64,000 bases of DNA from Seleniibacterium sp963677135. Lineage in GTDB: Bacteria > Desulfobacterota > Desulfuromonadia > Desulfuromonadales > Geopsychrobacteraceae. Made by a program: the position numbers and the translations under genes. Numbering within the stretch: the first letter of the stretch is position 1; each line of letters begins with the position of its first letter. Location: positions 1 through 64,000 of the forward strand of contig CAXXLS010000009.1 in assembly GCA_963677135.2 (NCBI GenBank). Direction: 5' to 3'. This document shows positions 45,888 to 55,124 of the stretch, one piece after another. A model generated the notes under the pieces. It was not told the DNA's origin. It did not search any database and saw nothing but the letters and a program-made list of their open reading frames with translations.

Positions 45888-46157
45888 ATGAATGAAGAAC
45901 CGAAATTAATAGATTCTCCCTTGTCCCAATCCGTTTCCAGTGGTGGCAAAACTGTTTCTATTGAAATCTACCGTTTAGAAAATGAGCCTGAGTGGACTTT
46001 GGAAATTGTCGATGAATTCAACAATTCAACAGTCTGGGATGAACCATTCAAAACTGACTCGGAAGCTCTCATCGAAGCGAAAAAGACAATTTTAGCTGAG
46101 GGCGTCGACACTCTAATTAGCCCCGAAGACGGCAAAAGTGACGGTAATTGGAAGTAA
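45888..46157 (+). CDS. cassette 18: small acidic protein
   Basis: 89 residues, acidic. A predicted beta hairpin (KTVSIEIYRLENEPEWTLEIVDE) is followed by a helix with SEALIEAKKTILAEGV. AAGGATAG lies upstream. Not recognised. Last cassette of the array. Confidence 0.5.
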   Translation: MNEEPKLIDSPLSQSVSSGGKTVSIEIYRLENEPEWTLEIVDEFNNSTVWDEPFKTDSEALIEAKKTILAEGVDTLISPEDGKSDGNWK

Positions 46158-46159
46158 CC

Positions 46160-46262
46160 ATATAACCATGAAATCAAGCCGACGGGTGATAGCTCTCCGG
46201 TTTTCGTAAAGCTTTCTACCAGTTTGAAAAGGCACTACGCCGCAAGTTATCAGCCGTCATCC
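46160..46262 (+). other. attC18, degenerate terminal site, subfamily B
   Basis: Left box ATATAAC is kept, but the right end reads GTCATCC in place of GTTRRRY. The site marks the distal end of the array and is probably inactive. Confidence 0.75.
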
Positions 46263-46465
46263 GCGAACGGATTCGATGGCCGGACAACGCCCTTGATCCG
46301 CTCTGCGCGTTTGAACAGTCCTGCTCGTCTGCAAAACTTGACCACCTTTCTTCTTTCCCCCATAGTGGGGCGGTTGACGCCTCGGCTGCGGCTTGCCTTT
46401 GCACACCCCTCGTCCCCCGCGGCGGCGAAAACAAAATACCGAAAGCTCCACAGGAGATAAATATT

Positions 46466-46663
46466 ATGGCCAATCAGAACAGCGCAGAACTCATCGAACA
46501 GCTCCTCGAAACCTTCAGTAAAGCAAAAGACCTGCAGTCCGCCCAATCAGCCGCGCCGGCAGCGGCCTCGCTTCTGTATCAGATCATCCAGGAGCGCTCG
46601 GCGGCACCGGTCGAACTGCTTGATTTCCTGCAGCAGGAGCTGTCGTACATGTTGGGGTACTGA
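46466..46663 (+). CDS. small helical protein
   Basis: 65 residues, alanine-, glutamine- and leucine-rich, with no membrane segment. GGAGATAAATATT precedes ATG 46466. GC content returns to chromosomal level here. Not recognised. Confidence 0.5.
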   Translation: MANQNSAELIEQLLETFSKAKDLQSAQSAAPAAASLLYQIIQERSAAPVELLDFLQQELSYMLGY

Positions 46664-46702
46664 CCAGGGCCGCATCTTGCATTATCCTGCCTTGAAGCGC
46701 CC

Positions 46703-46801
46703 GATAAAACGATCACCCGGGTCAGGACAAGCACCGCAAACCGAAGACGTCAATGATATCCGCCAGCTCGCTTCGCCGCAGGCTGCGCTCTCTCGTTAGG
46801 C
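46703..46801 (+). other. possible attC remnant
   Basis: Ends in GTTAGGC a few bases before a gene start and has an imperfect dyad (GCCAGCTCGCTTCGCC...GGCTGCGCTC). No clear left box and little similarity to attC1-18. Weak. Confidence 0.25.
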
Positions 46802-46806
46802 ATTGA

Positions 46807-47247
46807 ATGATGAATCCTGAAAAAATGAATGCAATTTTCACTGTTATACTTTCACTTGTTCCCTTTGTCATCGTGGGGGGCTGGCTTATCTACAGAGATG
46901 CGAAATCTGAAGACTCTCTTCTTTTTAAAAAATCGCCAGGCTCCCCCAAGAAAATAAAAGTCGGTGATAAAATTTACATTGTGAAGCAGAAATCCAGGCT
47001 GCTGGCGGTTGAAAATAAAACGGGCAAAGAAGTCATCGTGACGACCTGCGGCTTTGAAAATGAACAGGAGCAGCTGGAAAATAACTTCCAGACCCTGCCT
47101 GAAGGGGTCAGGGTTCGCTACCGGCTGGAAAATGGCATTTTCTCTCCAGAGGAATCTGACTGGCTGGCGGGGGAAGACTTCAAATTTTCTGGGGTCCAGC
47201 AAGTTGAAGAATATGAACCGGAAGAGCCCGATCATCCGACACATTAA
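46807..47247 (+). CDS. membrane-anchored protein of unknown function
   Basis: 146 residues: one N-terminal helix (IFTVILSLVPFVIVGGWLIY), then a basic and finally acidic soluble part. A GTTAGGC at 46795-46801 lies just before the start, like the cassette genes, so this may be a fossil cassette. Not recognised. Confidence 0.5.
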   Translation: MMNPEKMNAIFTVILSLVPFVIVGGWLIYRDAKSEDSLLFKKSPGSPKKIKVGDKIYIVKQKSRLLAVENKTGKEVIVTTCGFENEQEQLENNFQTLPEGVRVRYRLENGIFSPEESDWLAGEDFKFSGVQQVEEYEPEEPDHPTH

Positions 47248-47352
47248 TAGCTGAGGGGATGTGCGCAGGCGTCATCGCGTCATTCAAGCTTGCGTTTCCA
47301 CCCAAAATTCAAGAGAGCGGTTTTTCTACCCCGACCGGAAGGAGTGCGCATT

Positions 47353-47676
47353 ATGAGGCTGTTAGCGGAATTTTTCCCGGAATTCACAGAGATGCTCGAC
47401 AAGGCAGACGACCTTTATGCCGAAAAACGCACGATAGATGAAAAAACCTATCAATTCATCTGCTTCGCTCTTTCGATTAAAGCAAGATCAAAACCATGTG
47501 TTCTGAAACATTTTAAAGGCGCCTTGGAGGCCGGCGCGACAGTTAAGGAATTGTCTTACATCCTGGCACTCGTAATGCGTGAAGCCGCTGGAGCTGATGA
47601 CTGCTGGACCCATGAGGTGCTTGGCGATTGGAAAGAAATTATTGCCAACAACATAAAATGCGATTGCCCTAAATAA
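47353..47676 (+). CDS. carboxymuconolactone decarboxylase/AhpD-like protein
   Basis: 107 residues from ATG 47353, preceded by GGAAGGAG. The AhpD-like helix with KARSKPCVLKHFKGALEAGATVKEL keeps one Cys and the His; the first Cys of the usual CxxC is replaced by K or S. Peroxidase or disulfide chemistry is therefore uncertain. Confidence 0.7.
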   Translation: MRLLAEFFPEFTEMLDKADDLYAEKRTIDEKTYQFICFALSIKARSKPCVLKHFKGALEAGATVKELSYILALVMREAAGADDCWTHEVLGDWKEIIANNIKCDCPK

Positions 47677-47786
47677 TTGCATATAAGACAGCGCAGTAAA
47701 CCCTGACGCGCTAATCAACCGGAGGGAGCATGGCGCAACGGTGAGCAGTCACCAAGCGTCCTGCTTCATCATGGGAATGAGGCTAT

Positions 47787-48668
47787 ATGAATGGCGGGGG
47801 TACGGCATTCGTGGTGCTCGCGGCACTGAGCTGGGGGGTTTCTGGCGGCATCGGCGGAATTCTTCTCGCCAGCGACTGGGATCCATGCGTGGTGTCCTTC
47901 TACCGGGGCCTGATCGGTCTGCTGTTTGTTTGCGCCTGGCTGGTACTGCGTCCGCAAGGCCATGGCTTGTCAAACCATCGCTTATGGTTCTGGTCAACCG
48001 TTGCCGGTCTCGGCGTCGCCGGCAACTTTGCATTTTATTTCCTGAGCATCGCTGAAGGCTCGGTGGCGGTGGCGGTGACCCTGATGTACTCCGCGCCGGT
48101 GTTCGTCTATCTTGCGTCTGTCCTCCTGAAACTCGAAAGGCCTTCTGCGCTTAAGTTCGCCGCGATTTTGATGGTGCTGCTTGGCGTCGTTCTGCTGACC
48201 CGCCTTCATGACCTCGGAGCACCTGCCGTCACGCCCCTTGGCGTCGCCTCCGGACTGCTCTCCGGGTTGTCCTATGCCGTATTTATCTTCGGCTTCAAGA
48301 ATGCGGGGCGCTACGGCAGCCCGCAGGCTATTCTGGTCATCGCGTTCGCGGTTCTGGTCGCCGTCCTCATCTGGCCTGCCGACACGGACCAGATCTCCGC
48401 CGTGCTGAGCGCACCAAGCTGGCCGCTGTTTGCAGTCCTGGGGGTACTCGGCGCGGGAGTCTCCTTTCTTCTCTACATCATCGGTCTGAAACAGACCACG
48501 CCCTCAGTTGCGGCGATCGTGGCCATGATCGAACCGGTCACCGCATCTTTATTCGGCGTGTTGGTTTTGCATGAAAAGCTGGCCGACTTGCAGGTTGTCG
48601 GCATGATGCTGATTCTGGCCACCATAACGGTCCAGAGCGTGACATCCCGGCATCGCCGGGTGTCATAG
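47787..48668 (+). CDS. EamA-family (drug/metabolite) transporter
   Basis: 293 residues with ten hydrophobic helices in two EamA repeats. The first repeat begins AFVVLAALSWGVSGGIGGILLA and the second ends in the IEPVTASLFGVLVLHEKL signature. The substrate is not predictable. Followed at 12 bases by a DUF3024 gene. Confidence 0.88.
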   Translation: MNGGGTAFVVLAALSWGVSGGIGGILLASDWDPCVVSFYRGLIGLLFVCAWLVLRPQGHGLSNHRLWFWSTVAGLGVAGNFAFYFLSIAEGSVAVAVTLMYSAPVFVYLASVLLKLERPSALKFAAILMVLLGVVLLTRLHDLGAPAVTPLGVASGLLSGLSYAVFIFGFKNAGRYGSPQAILVIAFAVLVAVLIWPADTDQISAVLSAPSWPLFAVLGVLGAGVSFLLYIIGLKQTTPSVAAIVAMIEPVTASLFGVLVLHEKLADLQVVGMMLILATITVQSVTSRHRRVS

Positions 48669-48679
48669 GGAGAACAGGC

Positions 48680-49027
48680 ATGTCATTCAGTGAATTTGAA
48701 ATCAGACGTCTTGAAAAGCTTGTCGGCCAGTTCGTCCAGAAACACCGCCCCCTCCCCGAGTTGCGCGACCAGGTCGATCTTGCCTTTCGCATTAAAGATC
48801 AGAGTGTCATCATCTACGAAATCAGAGAGGTCTGGGATCAGCCAGGCAGAAAAACTGAACCCCTGATCGCCAAAGCGAGCCGGGACAAAAGCAGCGGCGT
48901 CTGGAAAATCTACTGGCAGCGTGCCGACATGAGATGGCACCGATATGAACCTACGCCTGAGACAGCTTCCATTGAGGAGTTTCTGGCGGTTGTCGACAAG
49001 GATGAGTATCATTGTTTTTGGGGCTGA
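48680..49027 (+). CDS. DUF3024-like protein
   Basis: 115 residues, beginning FSEFEIRRLEKLVGQFVQKHRP, with VIIYEIREVWDQPG and the aromatic WKIYWQRADMRWHRYEP block of DUF3024. Function of the family is unknown. Immediately downstream of the EamA transporter. Confidence 0.75.
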   Translation: MSFSEFEIRRLEKLVGQFVQKHRPLPELRDQVDLAFRIKDQSVIIYEIREVWDQPGRKTEPLIAKASRDKSSGVWKIYWQRADMRWHRYEPTPETASIEEFLAVVDKDEYHCFWG

Positions 49028-49051
49028 CTCCCGGCAACGGGCGAGGATAAT

Positions 49052-49213
49052 ATGATGAACAAAACAATCTGCTACTGTTTCGATTACACGGAAGAGGACA
49101 TCCGTGACGATGTTCTCCGGCATCAGGGGCGCTCCATGATCCTGGAACGGATTGTCCGGGAAAAACAACAGGGGGGCTGCCAATGTACGACCAGACATCC
49201 CGAAGGACGGTGA
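49052..49213 (+). CDS. small BFD/CopZ-type [2Fe-2S]-like protein
   Basis: 53 residues: KTICYCFDYTEEDIRDDVLRHQGRSMILERI followed by GGCQC. This is the pattern of short BFD-like iron-sulfur proteins (CxC with a later CxC). The usual final CC pair is absent or lost, since the protein stops after HPEGR. Too short for most gene callers. Confidence 0.55.
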   Translation: MMNKTICYCFDYTEEDIRDDVLRHQGRSMILERIVREKQQGGCQCTTRHPEGR

Positions 49214-49311
49214 TGCCTGGCTGACGTTCACCGTGTTGTGAACGAGGCGGCCCAGCAGATCGACCCATCACGACGCCCCGGCGTATAGGCGCTCACTGAT
49301 CAGGAACTCCC

Positions 49312-50034
49312 ATGCCAGACATACTGTCCATTATCCTGCTGACCACGGCAGCCGGAGGCTGCATCCCTCTTGGCGGCATCATCGCGTCCATCGAAAAAAT
49401 CCAGCCCCAATGGCTTGAAAAGGAATTCCGGCACTCCCTTATCGCCTTCGGAGGCGGAATTCTGCTCGGAGCCGTCGCGGTGGTGTTGATCCCGGAAGGG
49501 ATCGCCAACCTGGAAAACTCCGAACTGGCGATTCCGATAACCCTGCTTGGCGGGATCGCCTTTTTCGGTCTGGAAAGATTTCTTGGTTTGCGGCGCAGGG
49601 AATCACCCCAATTGACGGGAATGATGCTCGACTTTATCCCCGAAGCCATCGCCCTGGGTGGCATGGTGGCACTGCAGTCTCCGGTAGCTCCGACATTGGC
49701 CCTGCTGATCGGGCTTCAGAATCTGCCGGAGGGGTTCAATGCCTACCGGGAGCTCATCGACATCAACAGCGGCGGGGCAAAGAAAACCCTGCTGACCATG
49801 CTGGCCCTGGTGATCCTGGGGCCGGTTGCCGGACTCTGCGGATACGTCTTCCTGTCCGAAAGTGAGGCGATCCTGGGGATAATCATGCTGTTCTGCTCTG
49901 GGGGAATTCTGTATCTGATCTTCCAGGATATCGCTCCCCAGTCCCGACTCGAAAGACACTGGGCACCGCCCCTTGGTGCGGTCTTCGGATTCTGCCTGGC
50001 ATTGTTCAGCAAGATGCTGACGGGAAGCGGGTAG
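49312..50034 (+). CDS. ZIP-family divalent-metal transporter
   Basis: 240 residues with about eight helices. Metal-site helices carry MMLDFIPEAIALGG and LQNLPEGFNAY, the paired PE motifs of ZIP proteins; the His found in many ZIPs is Asp here. Likely imports zinc, iron or manganese. Its stop lies ten bases before repeat array 3. Confidence 0.85.
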   Translation: MPDILSIILLTTAAGGCIPLGGIIASIEKIQPQWLEKEFRHSLIAFGGGILLGAVAVVLIPEGIANLENSELAIPITLLGGIAFFGLERFLGLRRRESPQLTGMMLDFIPEAIALGGMVALQSPVAPTLALLIGLQNLPEGFNAYRELIDINSGGAKKTLLTMLALVILGPVAGLCGYVFLSESEAILGIIMLFCSGGILYLIFQDIAPQSRLERHWAPPLGAVFGFCLALFSKMLTGSG

Positions 50035-50044
50035 CTTGAGGGAC

Positions 50045-51445
50045 CAGCCGATCTTGATCTTGCTTTAAGGTTTAAACAGACACAATCAAAGGCTAGACCG
50101 CGGGGTCGCGCCCCCGCCCGGCGTGTTACTTTTTGACCCAAGCGGGCCTCAAAAAGTAACCCAAAAACGCCCTCTTTTACATGTCCAGATGACGATCAGC
50201 AATTCCCTGTTGGAGACATTCAGGCTGGCAACGACCCGGCCCACGCTGAGCAGGTTCAGCTAAAGGCCAGAACCGCAAAAATGCCGTAGGCATTTTGACA
50301 GAGGCAACATATTCAATTTCCAAGCCGCGCAGCGGCTTTTCGGTTCTGCCCGTTTATGCGTCAGCATCCGGGCGGGTTGTCATGTGCTGGCGACAGCAAT
50401 AAATCGCAGACGGACTCAGTTGTCGTCAGTGTGTTTGACCTTCAAGGGCATTTTTGCTTCCTTTTGTTGCCCTGGACAAAAGGAAGCCGGCTGCCGGGCC
50501 GGGACCCGGCGACCTTGATCTTGCTTTAAGGTTTGAATTGAGACAATCAAAAGCAGGACCGCGGGGTCGCGCCCCCGCCCGGCGCCTTACTATTTGTCCC
50601 AGGCGGGCGACAAATAGTCAGCACAAAACGCCCTCTTTTACATGTCCGGATGACGATCAGCAATTCCCAGTAGGGAGCATTCAGGCTGGCAACGACCCGG
50701 CCCACGCTGAGCAGGCTCAGCTCATGGCCAGAACCGCAAAAATGCCGTAGGCATTTTGATAAATGATCTGTGATCTTCAAGCCGCGCAGCGGCTTTGCGA
50801 TTCTGCCCGTTGAGGCGTCAGCATCCGGGCGGGTTGTCATGTGCTGGCGACAGCAATAAATCGCAGACGGACTCAATTGTCGTCAGTGTGTTTGACCTTC
50901 AAGGGCATTTTTGCTTCCTTTTGTTGCCCTGGACAAAAGGAAGCCGGCTGGCGGGCCGGGACCCGCCGGTTTTGACCTTGCTTTAAGATTTTAACAGACA
51001 CAATCAAAGACTAGACCGCGGGGACGCGCCCCCGCCCGGCGCCTTACTATTTGTCCCAGGCGGGCGACAAATAGTAAGCACAAAACGCCCTCTTTTACAT
51101 GTCCGGATGACGATCAGCAATTCCCTGTTGGAGACATTCAGGCCAGCAACGACCCGGCCCACGCTGAGCAAGCTCAGCTAAAGGCCAGAACCGCAAAAAT
51201 GCCGCTGGCATTTTGATAAATGATCTGTGATCTTCAAGCCGCAAAGCGACTTTGCGATTCTGCCCGTTGATGCGCCAGCATCCGGGCGGGTTGTCAACGG
51301 TTGAATGCAACCGATGGGAAACAGCAGAAACATCCATCGTCAGTGTGTTTGACCTTCAAGGGCACTTTTTCTTCCTTTTGTTGCCCTGGACAAAAGGACG
51401 TCGACTGCCGGACCGGGACCCGGCGGTTTTGATGTTTCTGGATTG
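50045..51445. repeat. mosaic hairpin repeat array 3 (three units)
   Basis: Anchors at about 50360, 50819 and 51273. In this array the T-rich stem is always the GCTTCCTTTTGT/ACAAAAGGAAGC form, unlike arrays 1 and 2. The first unit has GTTACTTTTTGA/TCAAAAAGTAAC in place of the TTACTATTTGTC stem. It fills the gap between the convergent ZIP and Cache genes. Confidence 0.9.
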
Positions 51446-51496
51446 AAGTCTCAGAAAATTGAAAAGATGGAAAGGACGGTTGGCGGCAACCGATAT

Positions 51497-51537
51497 AAAA
51501 AAGCGGGCTATGGAAGCATCTCCATAGCCCGCTTTTT
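51497..51537 (-). terminator. terminator of the Cache-domain gene
   Basis: 18-bp stem AAAAAAGCGGGCTATGGA / TCCATAGCCCGCTTTTT with a six-base loop; T-rich on both sides, so usable in either direction. Confidence 0.88.
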
Positions 51538-51545
51538 ATTTGAGG

Positions 51546-52025
51546 TCAGTAAATCATCCCGCCGACATAAAGCCCCGCCCCAACCAGAAGGTCATGGTCC
51601 GGAACCCGGTAAATATAGGTCAGCTTTTTGGACGGGGACGATTTCCCCGGCTTGGGCCACATATACTCAACCCAACCCTGCCCCGCCTTGCGGGCAATAT
51701 TGACAAAATGTACGAACATAGCCTTGTCGGTCGGATCGGTCAGCAGCAGCACATGATCCATCCTGGTCAACTCCGGCTGGAACGGATGAGCCAGCATCTT
51801 GCCGTTCAGGTCCATCAGAAAAACATAGGAATCCTTCCAGACAAAAGGTCCTTGAGGATCGGAAATCGCCTTGATCGCTGCTTCCACCCCCTGGGTGTTG
51901 ATCATCGCCGCAGCTTCATGGCTTTTAATGACACATTCTTCCTTGGTTGCCGTGTCATCGGCAAAGGCATTGTGAACAAACAGAACAACAGCAAGACAGA
52001 ACAGAACGACCAGACGTTTTCTCAT
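51546..52025 (-). CDS. secreted single-Cache-domain protein
   Basis: 159 residues with a signal peptide (LVVLFCLAVVLFVHNAFA). The rest is a small Cache domain with YVFLMDLNGKMLAHPF and a C-terminal DHDLLVGAGLYV. Cache domains bind small carboxylates and amines. Next to an acetate permease on the same strand, it may sense or bind a carboxylate; this is inference. Confidence 0.8.
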   Translation of the reverse strand: MRKRLVVLFCLAVVLFVHNAFADDTATKEECVIKSHEAAAMINTQGVEAAIKAISDPQGPFVWKDSYVFLMDLNGKMLAHPFQPELTRMDHVLLLTDPTDKAMFVHFVNIARKAGQGWVEYMWPKPGKSSPSKKLTYIYRVPDHDLLVGAGLYVGGMIY

Positions 52026-52086
52026 AGGCTTCCTCCACTAGGATGTTGGGGAACTCCTATAATTCTACTGGCTTACAGTCCAGCAA

Positions 52087-52656
52087 TCAACCTTTGATCC
52101 AAGGTTTTCCTAAAGGCAGAACATTCCGACCAAAAATCTGTGCATAGATGGCACTGGCCATCATGTAAAGCGCAGAAGCGGCGCAGGCCATCAGCTCGTA
52201 ACCGGCGACCACGGTCAACTCATGATAACCGAAGTGAGCCAGATCCAGCAGGATAAAGCCGATCAGCAGCAGGGTGAAGGTCAGTGCCATGGCGCCGCTG
52301 ATGCGCATGGAAGGAATCCACATGATCGCAGTGTAAACAGTGAACGCAACCAGGTACCAGCCGACGTCCGTCCCACTGGAACGGTAAATATTGAAGTGGT
52401 TGAGCAGGAAGATGATCCCGAGCCCGATCCAGAACGCCCCATAGGACACGAAAGCGCTGTAACCGAAATTATTGCCGCATTTGAATTCCTGAAATCCGGC
52501 GATCAACTGCGCCAGACCGCCATAGATGAAAGCCAGGGCGACAATAGGGCCGACTTCACACCAGCCGACATTGTGAAACTGCAGCAGCAGAGTAGTGATT
52601 CCGAAACCAGCCAGCCCGACAACCGCGGGATTTCCATGTGATGCGTCATGAGACAT
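52087..52656 (-). CDS. GPR1/FUN34/YaaH acetate transporter (SatP-like)
   Basis: 189 residues, six helices. The signature NPAVVGLAGFGITTLLLQFHN is the NPA(P/V)xGLxGFG motif of the family. ATG 52656 follows GAAGGAGTCG. Imports acetate or succinate. With the Cache protein downstream it suggests acetate as a main substrate of the organism. Confidence 0.9.
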   Translation of the reverse strand: MSHDASHGNPAVVGLAGFGITTLLLQFHNVGWCEVGPIVALAFIYGGLAQLIAGFQEFKCGNNFGYSAFVSYGAFWIGLGIIFLLNHFNIYRSSGTDVGWYLVAFTVYTAIMWIPSMRISGAMALTFTLLLIGFILLDLAHFGYHELTVVAGYELMACAASALYMMASAIYAQIFGRNVLPLGKPWIKG

Positions 52657-53184
52657 GATACGACTCCTTCTTTGATACGATGTGTTTAAAAACCTGTCGT
52701 TCATTGCATCTTCGGATGCGATAAACCTGTTGATTTATAAAAACGAGGGGGAAAAATAACCGTGGCAGCCCCCTCGTACGTAAAACCTGTTCAGGTAACT
52801 CTGTATTCAGTTTTTCAATGGGAGAAAATGAAATATTTGAATAATTGGATGTTCGTAGTGACCTTCAAGAGAAATTGCTGTGTAAAAAATGAGGGCGGGA
52901 ATGGTTGAACAGATAGAAATTCACAAACAGCCAGTTACTGAAAAATTACTTAAATCCTGAATCTAAGCCACTTTCCACCACGGGCAGAAAGCCGCAAAGA
53001 TTCCGTCACGATAAACGAAGCACAGGTAATACCATTTTTTGGTCTGATAGACAAGCCAAATTATGGGGATAAGTCCCTATTTTTCCATAAATAATCCTAC
53101 TAAACAGGTCGGCTATTAGCCGTTTGATGGGGCGGGACTGAGATATTTTTCTGGTGAGGATTTGCGCTGCGGTACCCATAGGTA
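52657..53184. other. intergenic region with one hairpin
   Basis: Holds the promoter side of the acetate transporter gene and an ACGAGGGGG / CCCCCTCGT stem at 52743-52777. No convincing gene seen in the remaining AT-rich sequence up to repeat array 4. Confidence 0.5.
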
Positions 53185-55113
53185 GCATGCAGCACAACAA
53201 CGACCCGGCCCACGCTGAGCAGGCTCAGCTCATGGCCAGAACCGCAAAAACACCAAAGGTGTTTTGATAAATGATCTGTGATCTTCAAGCCGCGCAGCGG
53301 CTTTTCGGTTCTGCCCGTTGATGCGTCAGCATCCGGGCGGGTTGTCATCGGTTGAATGCAGCCGATGGGAAACAGCAGAAACATCCATCGTCAGTGAGTT
53401 TGACCTTCAAGGGCATTTTTGCTTCCTTTTGTTGCCCAGGACAAAAGGAAGCCGGCTGCCGGGCCGGGACCCGGCGACCTTGATCTTGCTTTAAGGTTTG
53501 AATTTAGACAATCAAAAGCAGGACCGCGGGGTCGCGCCCCCGCCCGGCGCCTTACTATTTGTCCCAGGCGGGCGACAAATAGTAAGCACAAAACGCCCTT
53601 TTTTTTACCTGTCCGGGGGACAATCCGCTGTTCCCTGTCGGCAGCATTCATTACAGCAACGACCCGGCCCACGCTGAGCTGGCTCAGCTAAAGGCCAGAA
53701 CCGCAAAAATGCCAGGGGCATTTTGGTAAATGATCTGTGATCTTCAAGCCGCGCAGCGGCTTTGCGGTTCTGCCCGTTGAGGCGTCAGCATCCGGGCGGG
53801 CTGTCATGTGCTGGCGACAGCAATAAATCGCAGACGGACTCAGTTGTCGTCAGTGTGTTTGACCTTAAAGAGTTTCTTTTCCTCCCTTTTCTTTGCGATC
53901 AAAGAAAAGGGAGTCGGCTGGCGGGCCGAGACCCGCCAGTTTTGATCTTGCTTTAAGATTTTAACAGACACAATCAAAGGCTAGACCGCGGGGTCCCGCC
54001 CCCGCCCGGCGTGTTACTTTTTGACCCAAGCGGGCCTCAAAAAGTAACCCAAAAACGCCCTCTTTTACATGTCCGGATGACGATCAGCAATTCCCAGCAG
54101 GGAGCATTCAGGCCAGCAACAATCCGGCCCACGCTGAGCAGGCTCAGCTAAAGGCCAGAACCGCAAAAACACCAAAGGTGTTTTGATAAATGATCTGTGA
54201 TCTTCAAGCCGCGCAGCGGCTTTGCGGTTCTGCCCCTTGATGCGTCAGCATCCGGGCGGGTTGTCATGTGCTGGCGACTGCAATAAATCGCAGACGGACT
54301 CAGTTGTCGTCAGTGTGTTTGACCTTAAAGAGTTTCTTTTCCTCCCTTTTCTTTGCGACCAAAGAAAAGGGAGTCGGCTGGCGGGCCGAGACCCGCCGAC
54401 CTTGATGTTGCTTTAAGGTTTGAATTGAGACAATCAAAAGCAGGACCGCGGGGTCGCGCCCCCGCCCGGCGTCTTACTGTTTGTCCCAGGCGGGCGACAA
54501 ATAGTCAGCACAAAGCGCCCTTTTTACATGTCCGGATGACGATCAGCAATTCCCAGTAGGGAGCATTCAGGCTGGCAACGACCCGGCCCACGCTGAGCAG
54601 GTTCAGCTAAAGGCCAGAACCGCAAAAATGCCGTAGGCATTTTGACAGAGGCAACATATTCAATTTCCAAGCCGCGCAGCGGCTTTGCGGTTCTGCCCGT
54701 TTATGCGTCAGCATCCGGGCGGGCTGTCATGTGCTGGCGACAGCAATAAATCGCAGACGGACTCAGTTGTCGTCAGTGTGTTTGACCTTAAAGAGTTTCT
54801 TTTCCTCCCTTTTCTTTGCGATCAAAGAAAAGGGAGTCGGCTGGCGGGCCGAGACCCGCCGGTTTTGATCTTGCTTTAAGATTTTAACAGACACAATCAA
54901 AGGCTAGACCGCGGGGTCCCGCCCCCGCCCGGCGTGTTACTTTTTGACCCAAGCGGGCCTCAAAAAGTAACCCAAAAACGCCCTCTTTTACATGTCCGGA
55001 TGACGATCAGCAATTCCCAGCAGGGAGCATTCAGGCCAGCAACAATCCGGCCCACACTGAGCAAGCTCAGCTAAAAGCCAGAACCGCAAAAACACCGCTG
55101 GCATTTTGATAAA
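53185..55113. repeat. mosaic hairpin repeat array 4 (four units and a partial)
   Basis: Anchors at about 53326, 53786, 54246 and 54706. It mixes module types found separately elsewhere: both T-rich stems, both ACTATTTGTC and TTACTTTTTGA stems, and both AAAACACC and AAAATGCC stems. It ends 12 bases before the stop of the dehydrogenase gene, in a damaged AAAACACC/GGCATTTT hairpin. Confidence 0.9.
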
Positions 55114-55124
55114 TCCACCCCTTC

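Noticed and set aside
47690..47786. CTAATCAACCGGAGGG resembling an attC left arm
   Set aside because: No right arm or GTTRRRY core follows before the EamA gene.
50454..54879. Similar short frames in arrays 3 and 4
   Set aside because: Same repeat by-products as in arrays 1 and 2.
20222..55113. Possible CRISPR arrays
   Set aside because: The period is about 458 bp with conserved spacers and mosaic hairpins, not short repeats with unique spacers.
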